Of a DNA stretch of 64,000 nt, positions 34,842 to 45,641 are shown piece by piece. The stretch lies in the NCBI GenBank assembly GCA_024138025.1, contig JAMXBD010000694.1:310001-374000 (forward strand), in the 5' to 3' direction. Both the position numbers and the translations under genes were made by a program. Numbering within the stretch: position 1 is the first letter of the stretch; the number at the start of each line of letters is the position of its first letter. Below the pieces are notes generated by a model, which did no database searches, had not been told where the DNA came from, and was given only the letters and a program-made list of their open reading frames with translations. This DNA comes from Combretum micranthum. Its lineage: Eukaryota > Streptophyta > Magnoliopsida > Myrtales > Combretaceae.

Positions 34842-35904
34842 GTACGCCCTTCCTTCTCTCTCTATCTCCTCGCTTTCCTCTCTATCGCTCTCTCACCTAA
34901 CATGCTCTGGCGCAGATCGAGTTAGCTGCTGGCGGTCTCTCCGACTCCTCGCTGACCAACGCCTCGAGTGGTTTCTTTTTCTGCCGCCCATCACCAGTAT
35001 TACTCTCTCTCTCTCTATAAATTTTTTAAATTGAAATATGCAAAATTTGCACAGGTCAGTCAATAAATAAATACATATATTACGTATAATTTGGAACGTG
35101 TATGATCTATTCGGAATTCTTCAAGAATTTCCGGGTTGGGAAATATGAATCATTAGGGAAGATTCTATCTTTGGAGCTGTCTGTGCTGTAATTTGAAAAC
35201 TTAGTTACTTTGATCTCCTAGGGAGATGTTTTGTCTAGGTATTTAATTAGGCGTCGCAAAATTCTATCCTTTGCAGGTCTGGGTATAGCTTGTCCGTTGT
35301 TATTGTTGTTGATAGTTTCTTATTTACACGGTTTCTGAGCATAGTCATTTTATGTGTGTTCATAGACAGCTTTGTATATGTGTACAAAGGTAAAAAGATA
35401 GGGACTCCAATTGATATTGGGATCAAGTGAGACGCGAGTGAAAGCTTGATTAAGTTAAAGATGCAATGATCTCCGTGTTTTATGATATTCTATGTGTTTA
35501 CATCAAGGCGATTGATTTATGTAATTAAGATTAGTCAGCTTAGGAGCTGTTGTAGTTGTTGAGAAGTTCTCAAAGGAGTTCTCTGTTGGTTGTTTGCTTA
35601 AGCATTCTGTTTCCAAGAACTACTCTGTGTTTTTGAAATGGCATTTTTGTTCCTAACTTTGTTCCACTACATCTTAGATATAAACAAATATTGAGATGAC
35701 AATGAACGGAATACATTATATCCAAAGGGCAACATATTCACTCACTAACTAGTAATAAATTTCTTGGAATTTGCATGGTCAAACCTTTTTTCATCTCTAA
35801 TCATCCCTTATGTCTCATGTTTTATTTTTATGAGGCTCCTACGTTTCACTTATGAGTTGTGCGAATTGGACTTGCTCTAGTGTTTAATAAAAGTTATGCA
35901 AGAA

Positions 35905-35921
35905 TAAAAACATAAGAACAC
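35905..35921 (+). repeat. 5' target-site duplication of the LINE
   Basis: taaaaacataagaacac here matches the A-rich ...acacacaagaacac at about 41987-42008 after the LINE poly-A, with small differences. The shared core is aagaacac. Confidence 0.55.
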
Positions 35922-35989
35922 GAGAAAATGCTCTCTTCTCTCTAAAAATTTTCATCCCCCAAACTCACCCTAAGAAACACTGCTCTTGG

Positions 35990-36300
35990 GGTTTCTAAAC
36001 CTTTTCTCGCCTTCTTCCTTTCTTCGATCTTTCTTCCCACCTGTCCTCCTCTTCTCTCTCTTCTTGTCTCTCTCTCTTCTATCATCTTCTTCTCTCTCCC
36101 ACTTTCTGTCTTTCTCCTCTCTCTCTCCCCATTCCGACCTTCTCTCCACTCTTTGTTTTCTCTCTCTTTTTTTTTTTGTTTTCCTCCTTCCCTCTCCCCC
36201 TCTTTCCTTTTCTTTTCTTTCTCTTCTTTCTCTCTGGCCTCTTCTTCTCTCTCTCTCCCCTTTGTTCTCTCTCCTTCTATCTTTCTTTCCCGGTGGTCTG
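35990..36300 (+). repeat. pyrimidine-rich 5' UTR of the LINE
   Basis: Almost only C and T with TCTCTC and TTTCTT patterns. The long frames on both strands here (Ser/Leu/Phe-rich on +, Glu/Arg/Lys-rich on -) are by-products of this composition. The same kind of 5' end is seen in plant L1 elements. Confidence 0.6.
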
Positions 36301-36730
36301 TTTTGTCGGTCATTTCTGATGAGGAGTGATCCTCCACGTCATTCTCGGGCTGATTCCACCGTAGGGACCACCTTTCGCCTTGGTCCCATTGTTTGGGGGG
36401 TGGTGACGTCAGTAGAGCGATTGTGGTTAGTTCTCTGCCCTCTTGTGAGAAGATCTCACCTTCTCTAGTCAACCTTGGCGGCTGGGACACTGGTGCTTCT
36501 AATCATGGTAAGCCGTTTGTCTTTGCTAGGATAGGTTCTGCCCTAGCGTCTTGTTTTTTTGGTGTTCAACAGAAGAATAATTCTGCTTCCTCCACCTCTT
36601 TTGGTGATGCTACTATAGAGGAGCTAAATGTCGTTCTAGACAATATTGAAAAGGAAAACCACAGTGAGCCTCTAGCTAAGACTTTTGCTAATGTGTGTTC
36701 CCCTCCAGCTGCACCTTGTTTGAAATCATG

Positions 36731-36957
36731 GGTCTGTTTGATAGCTTTTCTGGACAGATACAGACATTTTTTTCAAACATCGTTCTAACAAATTGTTTAT
36801 TAAGAAATAGATATAGATAAAAAAAAGTTGGCAGTTCTCATGAAAAGATTAAATAGATCAAATATTGATAAAATTCAAATACAAATCGGATATATTTACA
36901 CATAGCTTTTTGATACAGATACAGATATAGATGAAAAACAGATCATCCAAACAGACC
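36731..36957. mobile_element. 227-bp MITE inside LINE ORF1
   Basis: The ends are perfect inverted repeats for the first ten bases, GGTCTGTTTG and CAAACAGACC, with further pairing inward (gatacagatacagatatagatgaaaaacagatc on the right against agcttttctggacagatacagaca on the left). GGTCTGTTTG tips are common in plant Tourist/hAT-like MITEs. No certain target duplication was found. Confidence 0.65.
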
Positions 36958-37565
36958 TTCAAACTAAGTTTCTTCCAACCAGTGGCTAGAGGCTCTATAG
37001 CTAGAGTTCGTCCTCCGCCATCTATTGCTAAGAAAGGAGCCAAATATTGGCTTTACTCTTGTTGGATTTTTTCTTCAATGCAAAATTCTTTTCACCCTTG
37101 TCCAAAATATTGCTTTGAGGTTGTGGAAAAACTATGGAATTTTGGATGTGCTTGGAAGTAAAGAAGGCTTCTTTTATTTTAGATTCTCATCCAATGCTGA
37201 CTTGGATGCTATCTTGGCTAAACCTTGGTATTTTGCACATAGATATCTAGTGCCATAGAAATGGCAGCTTGGTATGTCTCTTACTATACCTCAGCCCTCT
37301 ATCATTCGGCATGGGTGGTTTTTTCACGTCTCATGTGAATACCTTGATGTAGATGGGGTTAGTTATATGGCTAGTACTGTTGGCACCCCTCTATAAGCTG
37401 ACTCTCTACGGCATTGAGAGAGAGGGCAAATTAGGCTAGAGTTCTCATTGAAATTGACACAGGTGAAGATTTTGTATCTCAAGTAGAAGTGGAAAGGGGT
37501 AGTGGGTTAGTGGCCTTTGAGGAAGTTGAGTACCAATAGCTTCCTCCTATATGTTTGAAATGCAA

Positions 37566-38395
37566 GGTTTTTAGGCATATTTGCCATTCTCAGGGTGTTT
37601 CCTCATCTAAGGAGGATGAAAACGATGGCTAGGTTTATGATAAGAAGAAAGGAAAAAAATCAGTTTCCGGTTATTCCCAACTTGGAGAGTCTTTAGCTAC
37701 TCCACAGGGTAATGACTGCCGTGATAGTAATGTAGAAGTGCTATCCCCAGTTAAAAATGATCAAAAAGCTCAGGAGCCTGTTCAGGATACTGTAGAAGGC
37801 AATGACCTTACTTTCGGACTACTGGTGTACGACCGGGAAGCTAATTTTCAAGCTGGTGGTGTGAGTTTCCTGCCTACCCATGTCTCGGAAATGCCAGTTG
37901 TTTGTGGGGATGGTCCTTTTAGTAAGGGAGCATCTTAGTATGCGTTTGGACCATGGAAAGAATTTGAATCAGTCTAATATAGGTTTTTGGGCATAGTTGC
38001 CATTCTCGGGGTGTTTTCTTATAAGGAGGATGAAAATGATGGCTGGGTTTATAATAACAAGAAAGGAAAAAATTTGGTTTTTGGTTATTCCCAACCTGGA
38101 GTGTCTTTGGCTACTCCACAGGGTAATGACTGCTGTGATGGTAATGTAGAAGTGCTATCCCAAGTTAAAAATGATAAAAAAGCTCAAGAGCCCGTTAAGG
38201 ATATTGTAGAAGGCAATGGCCTTGCTTCCAGACTACTGGTGCACGACCGGGAAGCTAATTTTCAAGCTAGTGGTGCGAGTTTCCTGCCTACTCATATCTT
38301 GGAAATGCCAGCTGTTTGTGGGAATGGTCCTTTAGTAGGGGAGCATCTTAGTGTGCCTCTGGAGTATAGAGAGAATTTGAATCAGTCTAATATAG
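37566..38395 (+). repeat. tandem duplication (~415 bp x2) in LINE ORF1
   Basis: Copy 1 (37566-37981) and copy 2 (37982-38395) share ggtttttaggcatatttgcc/ggtttttgggcatagttgcc at their starts and gaatttgaatcagtctaata at their ends, with roughly 10 percent differences by eye. Copy 2 is the less damaged: it reads DGWVYNNKKGKNLVFGYSQP where copy 1 has a stop. Confidence 0.85.
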
Positions 38396-38514
38396 TGAGA
38401 CCTTTAGATAGTTTAATATCCGGTAGTAGGGTAGTTCTTCCAATGGTAGGCGTAACATAAGAAAATTCAAGCGCAAAAAGCGCTATACTCAAAGCTGGTT
38501 TTTTTGTATTCTCC

Positions 38515-39072
38515 ATGAATTTTGCGGCCTGAAATGTAAGGGGCTTAGTGACCCCATAAAAAGTGCCGATGTGAGGAAAATATGTAGTGAAAATAGTATT
38601 TCTCTGATGGGTCTTTTGGAGACTAGAGTTAACTACTCAAATGAAGTTTCGATTCAAAGAATAACCCCCGTTGGAAGTTCATTGTCAATTCTTGTGCTAG
38701 AAAGAGAATTTGGCTGGGTTAGGACCTAGGTATGTGGGACATACAGATCCATGAAGAGCATCCTCAGTTTTTACATTGCTATTGCTTGAATGTTCATATG
38801 AATGTTTGTCTTTTTGTCTCTTTTGTGTATTCTATTAACTCCGAGACAGAAAGACAAGTCTTGTGGGATGAATTGTCTGTGTTGGCTCCTCCTATTGCTC
38901 AACAACCATGGATTCATCTTGGTGATTTTAATATCACGAAATCGGTTCTTGAGAGGATGGGTGACAACGCTAGAATGAGTAATGCAAGTGCTGAGTTTAA
39001 GGGTTTTGTAGATGCTTTAGAGTTGGATTATTTGAGATATTCGGGAGATTTCTTCTCTTGGTCGAATAGATA
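38515..39072 (+). pseudogene. LINE ORF2 endonuclease remnant
   Basis: It starts MNFAA*NVRGLSDPIKSADV, where the stop replaces the conserved Trp (TGG to TGA), followed by ENSISLMGLLETRV. The second half has PWIHLGDFNITKSVLER, the GDFN motif of APE-type endonucleases, and ends YSGDFFSWSNR before a stop. The family nicks target DNA at T-rich sites, which fits the A-rich insertion site here. Stops and an indel near 38680 inactivate it. Confidence 0.75.
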
Positions 39073-40570
39073 AGTAGCTTCTCCTATTTTACGAAAGCTA
39101 GATCACATTTGGTAAACCAAATTGGTGACTCGGTTTGCTAAGTTGGAGGCGAAGTTCCTTTCCCCACTCCTTTCAGATCATGCCATTTGTTTAATGCTTT
39201 CTGATTTTCCACACCCAAAAGAAGGATTCCTTTCAAATGTTTTGACTTTTGGTTTGAATCAAAGGAGTTTATGCCTCTAGGTCAACAAGTGTGGAATAAT
39301 GAAGTGGCCGGTTTCAAACTTTTCTAGGTTGTGTCCAAGTTGAAAAGGTTTTAGTTTGAATTAAAGAAGCTCAATGATAGGAAATATTCCCATATTCCTC
39401 TCGGGTAGCTAGGCGAAAGATGATTTGAAGTCCATCCAAGCTAATATTTTTATAGGGCATATTGATCTCTTCAATGAGGGAAGGCAAGCTTTTAGGCACT
39501 ATTACACCTTAAGGGGGGCCAAAGAGAGTTTCTTTAATGAAAATCAAGGGTACAATGCATTCTTCTTTCACAAAGCCATGAACAAAGACAAAATTGAAAT
39601 TCTATTAATTTCTTGGTTAAGGAAGATGGTTCAATGGTTAAAGGAGATCAGGTTGTACATGAAGAAGCTCTTGCTTACTTCTCTAACTTATTTAGAGTTC
39701 TTGATTCTCTTTTAGATGATTTTTTGACTCGAAGGCTTAGTGAGGACGAGGTTGCATTCATGAATTATGAATTTTCAGATCAAGATGTCAAATTAGCTTT
39801 CTTCAGTCAAGCTAACGGCAAAGCCTCGAGGCTCTATGGTTTCTTAGCAAAATTCTTCAAGGAAACTTGGAATGTTCTAGGGCTAGATCTCACTTTGGCG
39901 GTTAAAGAATTCCTGACCTCTGGTTTTCTTTTAAAGGAGGTAAACAATACTATCATTTCATTAATCCCTAAAGTTTCTAATCCATCGTCTTTGCTAGATT
40001 TTATGCCTATCGCTTGCTGTAATGTGATTTATAAGGCCATATATAAGCTCCTTGCCTTTAGCTTAAAGGAGGTCTTATCCTCCTTGTTGGTAAAGAACAA
40101 TCTACTTTTATTCTAGGAAGGTGTATTACAGATAATATTTTTGTTACACAAGGCCTCCTCCACCTTCCCTTCCCCCCCCCCCCCCCCCCCTCCTCCTTCC
40201 CCTTTCTTCCTTTCCTCTTTCCTATTTTGTTAAGCTTCGTAGTCAATGCTTTTCAACTCTTAAATTTTCCATCAACATCAATGGAGAAATTGTGGGTTTC
40301 TTTTCCAGTCATAGAGGTCTTCAATAAGGTGACCCCATTTCACCTTATTTACTTGTTTTGGACATGGAAGTTTTCTCTGGTATACTAAGGAAGATGGCAA
40401 TCAGACTCACTTACCTATCCTTTGCAGTTGACTTGTTGATTTTTCGTAAGGGTGATCTTCCTTCCATTAACTTAGTGCACAAAGCGCTTTCTACTTTTAA
40501 ATCTTTATTGGGTCTAAGGGCTAAGGGTCTTAAAAGTATGGTTTCTTTTGTAATGTGGAGGAATCCATAA
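39073..40570 (+). pseudogene. LINE reverse transcriptase remnant
   Basis: Motifs in order: LSEDEVAFMNYEFSDQDVKL, FFSQANGKASRLYGFLAKFF, NNTIISLIPKVSNPSSLLDF, MPIACCNVIYKAIYKLLAF, then GVLQIIFLLHKAS (a frame-shifted RCITDNI..AQ). The region that should carry the first catalytic Asp (KAYD) is absent and is replaced by a poly-C and pyrimidine stretch (40160-40230). Downstream, FSINING, GLQ*GDPISPYLLVLDMEVF and YLSFAVDLLIF follow; the FADD box has become FAVD. Confidence 0.8.
40172..40190 (+). repeat. poly-C tract in LINE RT
   Basis: Nineteen consecutive C residues, in a pyrimidine-only region from about 40157 to 40228. It occupies the place of the missing RT motif A. Confidence 0.8.
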
Positions 40571-41820
40571 AAATTCAGCTCTTTCTAGCCTTGGTTTTAT
40601 TGAAGGAAAATTGCCCGTTTGGCATCTTGGTGTTACTCTGATTTCATCCAAGCTCAAGCATTCTGATTATGATGCTTTAGTGGCAAGGATTCCTCTCAGT
40701 TAGACTCTTGGAATTGTAATTCTTATTCCTTGTTGGAAGACTACAAGGTGATTTTTTCAATGCAAATTTATTGGGCTTCTGTATTCATCTTGCCAAAGAA
40801 ATTAATTCATTCCATTGAAAAATTAATGAGGAATTTTCTTTGGAGTGGTAGGTCTAATAGTTCTATAAAGGCTAAGATCAAGTAGGATGTTGTGTGTTCA
40901 CTCAAGGATGAGGGAGGTCTAGGGATCCCTAATCTTGTTTTTTGGAACAGAGCCGCACAAATCAAACATATTTGGCACTTGTGCAATGGTAGCCTCCAGG
41001 GTCTTTGAGCTGATTGGGTGCACTCTAATTTAGAGGGAATAGTTTCTGGTGTGTAAAAACTCTATCTTCTTGTTCATGGACATGGCACAAGCTTCTAAAG
41101 TTAAGATTATTAGCTCATCAATTCATGAGGTGATTTGTTGGTGATGGGGTTTCTATATCACTTTGGGTAGATTTCTGGCTCCCTCTAGGACTTTTGACAG
41201 AAAAGTATTGTTCAAGGGAAATTGTATCCTTGGGCTGCCCCTAAATGCTAGATTTCGTTGCTTAATTGAAGATGATAGCTGGAGTTTACCAAATTCTCCT
41301 TTTTAGGCTTCTTTTCATATTCCAACTATGCTACACCCTAACTCTTCTAAGTAAGATAAGTTGCTGTGGATTGCATCACTTCAGATGAGTTCTCCTTAAA
41401 ATGTACCAGACAAGCTCTTGGTACTCTATACCCTCAAGTTAGGTGATCCAAACTTGTTTGGAATAAGAGATCCATCCCTAGGCACAGCTTTATTCTCTGG
41501 CTTGTAATTAATCGCAAGTTGTACACTTTGGATACGTTATCTTTATGAGGTGTTACTACCTGTTCTAGTTGTTATCTTTGCAACTTAGCCTTTGAGGATC
41601 AGGTCACTTGTTTTTCTAATGCCCTTTCCCTCTTCAAATGTGGAATGCAATTGTTCTGAGCTTCATCTTCCTACATTCTTCTTATCTTGGCAAGGTACCC
41701 TAGATTGGATATATTCAACCAATGGCAGCATAAATTTAACTCTTGGTGCTGCTCTTTCGGCTTCGGTCTATTGTATTTCTCTTCTATTCAAGGCATAGTC
41801 CATAGCTTTTTGTTTATGGA
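40571..41820 (+). pseudogene. LINE ORF2 C-terminal region (zf-RVT-like)
   Basis: Scattered readable pieces include FLSSLGFIEGKLPVWHLGVT, SWNCNSYSLLEDYKVIFSMQ, LMRNFLWSG, LKDEGGLGIPNLVFWNRAAQ and, near 41445-41540, WNKRSIPRHSFILWLVINRK followed by LYTLDTLS. This is the usual order of a plant L1 ORF2 tail, ending with the W.K..IPRH.F..WL zinc-binding reverse transcriptase region. Frame changes are frequent. Confidence 0.7.
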
Positions 41821-41970
41821 TCTTGTTTCTTTGTAATCGGATGGTTATAGTATGATTGTCTATTGAGTGGTTATCTCTAGTTTTGTTTGTATGTTAGTGG
41901 CTCGACCCTTTTCCCGCTTTAAGCAGTTGTATTTTCCTCTCTGGTATTAATGAATTTTTTGATTTACGCC

Positions 41971-42008
41971 AAAAAAAAAAAAAAATTAAAAAAAACACAC
42001 AAGAACAC
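41971..42008 (+). repeat. LINE poly-A tail and 3' target duplication
   Basis: After gatttacgcc come 15 A residues, TT and 8 A residues, then cacacaagaacac, which repeats the sequence before the LINE start. Confidence 0.7.
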
Positions 42009-44718
42009 AAAGTGCATCCTCAAGCAGAAAGGAAGATACCATGGAGTTCACACTCTCAACAAGTTAATTCTTCTTTTATTTAAATAGCTTTGGTACAAGT
42101 ATTGCAGAGGCAATTATTACTTTTTGTCTTTGTTTTGTAAATAGTTTAAAAAATATCTGTGTGCAATTATTATTAGTGTTATTGTTAAAAAGGTAAAATC
42201 CAATGATTTTAATGGCCTTTCCTTGAATTGGCTTGAGCTTTCATCAGTTTTGCTGGTTTTCATGTCTCATGTTGTGACTCAGAAATATAAGACATGCAGA
42301 TAGGCAGTAGTTATTATACTTGACATTGATGCATCCATTTTACTTCCTCCGAGAGACATGTATTCTTCTGCCTAGTGCACTCACTTTCCTAGATCTAAAA
42401 GCTTAAAAGTCGAATAGCTACTGCTGGTAGTGGTGGATACCGACATCATTACATTAGGTTCTCTTCTTCCTAAGGCGATGCAGAACCGAACCAGACTCCA
42501 TCATGTCAATACTTTTCTCTTTGGTTATAAATCTTGATGCAGTCTTAGGCTTACTCTCCTGCCTTACTGTCTCATACATTCTCTCTTTTCCTTTATTCAC
42601 TCACATGTCGGTAACATACAAGTACTTACTGAATATCATTGAGGAGAGAATCCTTGATATAGGTATCTTGTATGTTAGAGACAACATTTTAATATAGACA
42701 GAGCTAAATAACAAGAATTAGCAAAAAAGACTTTAATATATTGGGAGTTTATGAGAATGTGTTATTGAGTGTTGGCAGTTTTAGTAATTATGTGAATTAG
42801 TTTTTAGTGTTGGTGGATTCCATTCATGGAATGTGACATATGGTGATATGCACTCTTGACGTAAAACAACAGGTGCTTTAGTTGTTTGTTTTGGTTTCTG
42901 TTTCTTCCCTTTTATGTGTAATGTTTTGTAAAACTGTGTGTTCAGTACTAATTGTATGGTAACAATGTTGTGTTTATGGGATTTTTGTGAATGGTGGTTT
43001 CCAGGGCCAGAGATCAGCGTCTTACAACTAACAACCTGATTGTCAATGTTTGCACCTTTATTATTTTTTTTTCGGTCCATTTGGGGTTTTTATTAATTTT
43101 GAATTGAAATGTGGATATTGATTAGTATTTTCCTTGTAAAAACAAGGATTATGATTAAATTTCTATTATTTGTTATTCAAATTCAGAGTGGAGTAGTGGA
43201 CTATATGTATTTAGTGTGGGTGGTCCAATGTCGGTAATTTTTTATAAATAGCAACACTGAGATTTTTTAGAATGGGATCTTCTGTCTTTTGAATCTAGGG
43301 TTTTCCATGCTGTAACTCTGTCCAATTATTAATATCATGAAAATTTTGTAGATGATCTCTTTTGTAGGTTGACTTGAGCGATAGTAAAATTATTTACTAA
43401 AATCTACCAAAAAATAATGATTTGAAAGAAGATGTTATTCAGCTGAATAGTAGGTCCCAGAAAAAATCACTGCTTTGGGGTAAATGTGATAGAGTACTGT
43501 GCTTGGAAGAATGTGGTTCCCTTGGTTTGCATTGATTAGCATGGCTTACTCTGTACTGTCTTCATTTGTTGCCCTCTATGATAAGGATATGGCCAAAACA
43601 TATATTTATTTACGCATTGCTTTCTTTAGGATGATCTTATTGTCCTTATAGAACCCAGTTATCAATGTTCGTGTCAAATCAAATGGCATTAAGTATTTAG
43701 TTGTCTAGAATTTTTCGCTTCGAATTAGGTTGCTACTTTAGCTTTTCTTCCTCACTTCTATTTAATTGCATATATTCCTGCTCGAATGGGTTTGGCTCAC
43801 TTTTTTCGGGAATTGAGAAGTTCTAAAAAGCATTTACTAAGTAAATCAGTAAATATTGCTTGCATTTTTAAGTTATCGATAAAAGTCACCAAATGTCACC
43901 CTTTTTGCTGTCTCATAATTAGTCAAATACGTGGTTTTGAGACATTTACCTTTTAACTGTCACATGTATTTCCTGTTGATACCTTTGTCATGTCTATTAG
44001 TAACATTTATTAAACGTCATAGAAAGTTTATGTGGTTTTCATTTTGGCTTGTGGCATTTAGTAAACATCACCAAGCATCAGTTTTTTTTTTTTTTTTTTT
44101 TGGAGTGCTTCTGGGCTGCTTTTCTGAATTCTACCATATTTTTACGAAGAAGCATCTAATAGAACTTTTTTCTGCAAGGTCAAGAATCCTAGGATGCCCA
44201 TTGGTGGTCTTAATTTGATTTAGGCAGTGTCAATTTATGGGAAATGTTAACTTTTCCGGTGTTAATTTTAGAATACAAAAAGAAAAAGGGAATTTTATTT
44301 GGATATGTAGCAGAAGATGGTCAGTATTGAACAACATGAAAGCATATATGAAAGCAAGATGGTAGAGAAAGAAATAAAAATGGTTAGTTGATATGTAAAA
44401 CCTCAATGTGAGGTTTATCAAGAAAAAGCATGAAAAAGAAAAGGAGACCTCCTTTATATCATAAGAGGGTTTATAAAAGAGTAGCATACAAAACTTACAT
44501 AATATTATGATATTTTCCAACTATTAGTGAAAATAGAGAGGATAAGATGACATATTTGTTTGGTAGCTTTTATTATTTTTTATGAGTATATTGATAAGTT
44601 TACATTATTTCTCATTTTTTCTTTAGCAATGATTGACATTTCTTTATTTTCCCACCCTTCATTATTCAAACTCACTTGAATTCTTTTCCTCATATTTCTT
44701 TTTGCAGCCCTCTGGACC

Positions 44719-44750
<32 letters not shown>

Positions 44751-45604
44751 TATCTATATATTTTATGTGCTGATTAAATACTTCGGTTTGAATGCATCCC
44801 TTAACTTTTACTTCTTAGTGATATTCAGTTGCTTGTGTGCATGCTCCTATTGAGGTTCTTGCATTGATTCATTAAGAAAGTTATGTTTTCTATGCCATGG
44901 ATCGAGAAGTTATAAATTAATATGTGTTGATTAGATAAAGTTAGGCTTTACGAGGTGTATCTGATGTTTTGTTAAAGTTCCCTTTTTTTTAAAATAAAGA
45001 AAAAGTAGATTCTGCGAGAGAAATTATTAATTTTGTTCTTATCACATTAATTTGGGTTCTTTTGATTTCCCACATGTTTTGTAGGGTTTGCTATATTTAA
45101 CTTTTTTTTAGTTCCCTTCTCACTTGTAGTTCTGAAATTGCTTTAATGTAATGTAATGTAACTAAAAAAAATTGGTGTGTGTGGAAAAGTTGAGAGAACA
45201 TGCAATAAAAGTAGTCTGTCGTGGGCAGCTTGTATTTGCCTACTTATCATTTGAGGATGAGGTTTTTCCCGCCCCTTCAATGTGGGATGAGGTTTTTCCA
45301 TCCCTTTTCAATTAGTCACCTTCTGTCATACATAAAGGAAGAACAAAAATTAGGGATTACATTATGTATCTATTGTAGTAGTTGGTGATTGCAAATGATA
45401 TAGATGGCACCAATGAATAAGACATTATATCCTGCTTTAGATGGCAGCTTTTGATTTTCAGTTTGATCATGTCAAAGGATTGGCCAGTTGTGCTTTGTGC
45501 TTTTATATGTGGAGAATATTAGATGAGTAATTCAGATGTTTTTGGTGATGACGTGGGAAAATTTTTTAGCCCTTGACTATCATGTTTGTGCTGATACATT
45601 GTAG
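42009..45604 (+). other. rest of the TAF9 first intron, no gene seen
   Basis: T-rich, with short unmatched frames, a poly-T run at 44083-44101 and a poly-A/(AT)n run at 44720-44752. The ggatgaggtttttcc phrase is repeated at 45254 and 45286. Nothing here resembles a coding exon. Confidence 0.5.
44720..44761 (+). repeat. poly-A plus (AT)n microsatellite
   Basis: About 16 A residues followed by an AT dinucleotide run. It may be the tail of an old retroposed sequence, but no body could be recognised. Confidence 0.7.
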
Positions 45605-45641
45605 ATTGAGCTAAGATCTAGCCTGTGAAAGCTGAAAGGCA
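45605..45641 (+). other. TAF9: TAF9 5' UTR part of exon 2
   Basis: Preceded by a 3' splice signal (gctgatacattgtag, 45590-45604). It reads attgagctaagatct... to the ATG at 45642 without an upstream ATG. Confidence 0.6.

Larger units (their letters stand above)
36393..38460 (+). pseudogene. LINE ORF1 (gag-like) remnant
   Basis: It starts near 36393 (MGGGDVSRAIVVSS), is cut by a 227-bp MITE at 36731-36957, and then shows the DUF4283-like core: LWNFGCAWK in one frame and KEGFFYFRFSSNADLDAILA followed by KPWYFAHRYLVP in another, with KWQLGMSLTIPQPSI after a stop. A degenerate zinc knuckle follows (ICLKCKVFRHICHSQ, about 37550-37600). The C-terminal part (about 37566-38395) is a tandem duplication, and the second copy is open for 157 codons (37987-38460). 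ORF1 proteins of this type bind the LINE RNA; this one is not functional. Confidence 0.7.
35922..41986 (+). mobile_element. full-length but dead L1-type LINE, ~6.06 kb
   Basis: The order is that of a plant L1 element: a pyrimidine-rich 5' UTR (35990-36300), ORF1 with a DUF4283-like domain and zinc knuckle, ORF2 with endonuclease, RT and a C-terminal zf-RVT-like region, then a poly-A tail (41971-41995) and a likely target duplication. Both ORFs are interrupted by many stops, ORF1 contains an internal duplication and a small MITE, and RT lacks its first catalytic region. It lies in the sense direction in the predicted first intron of TAF9. Confidence 0.8.
34842..45604 (+). other. TAF9: TAF9 5' UTR intron, ~10.8 kb (predicted)
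   Basis: It runs from the donor at 34842 to tacattgtag at 45604, just before attgagctaagatc and the ATG 37 bases later. More than half of it is a LINE inserted in the same orientation as the gene (35922-41986). The rest is T-rich intron-like sequence with short ORFs of no apparent meaning. Without transcript data the alternative is a short gene starting near 45.5 kb. Confidence 0.4.

Noticed and set aside
35942..36490. 182-codon minus-strand frame, very rich in Glu, Arg and Lys
   Set aside because: It is the complement of the pyrimidine-rich 5' end of the LINE; composition alone explains its length and it has no domain.
42503..42697. Frame ending LYVRDNILI, slightly like a copia RT active site
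   Set aside because: Only a few residues agree, the YVDD aspartates are not both present, and no other copia motif is nearby.
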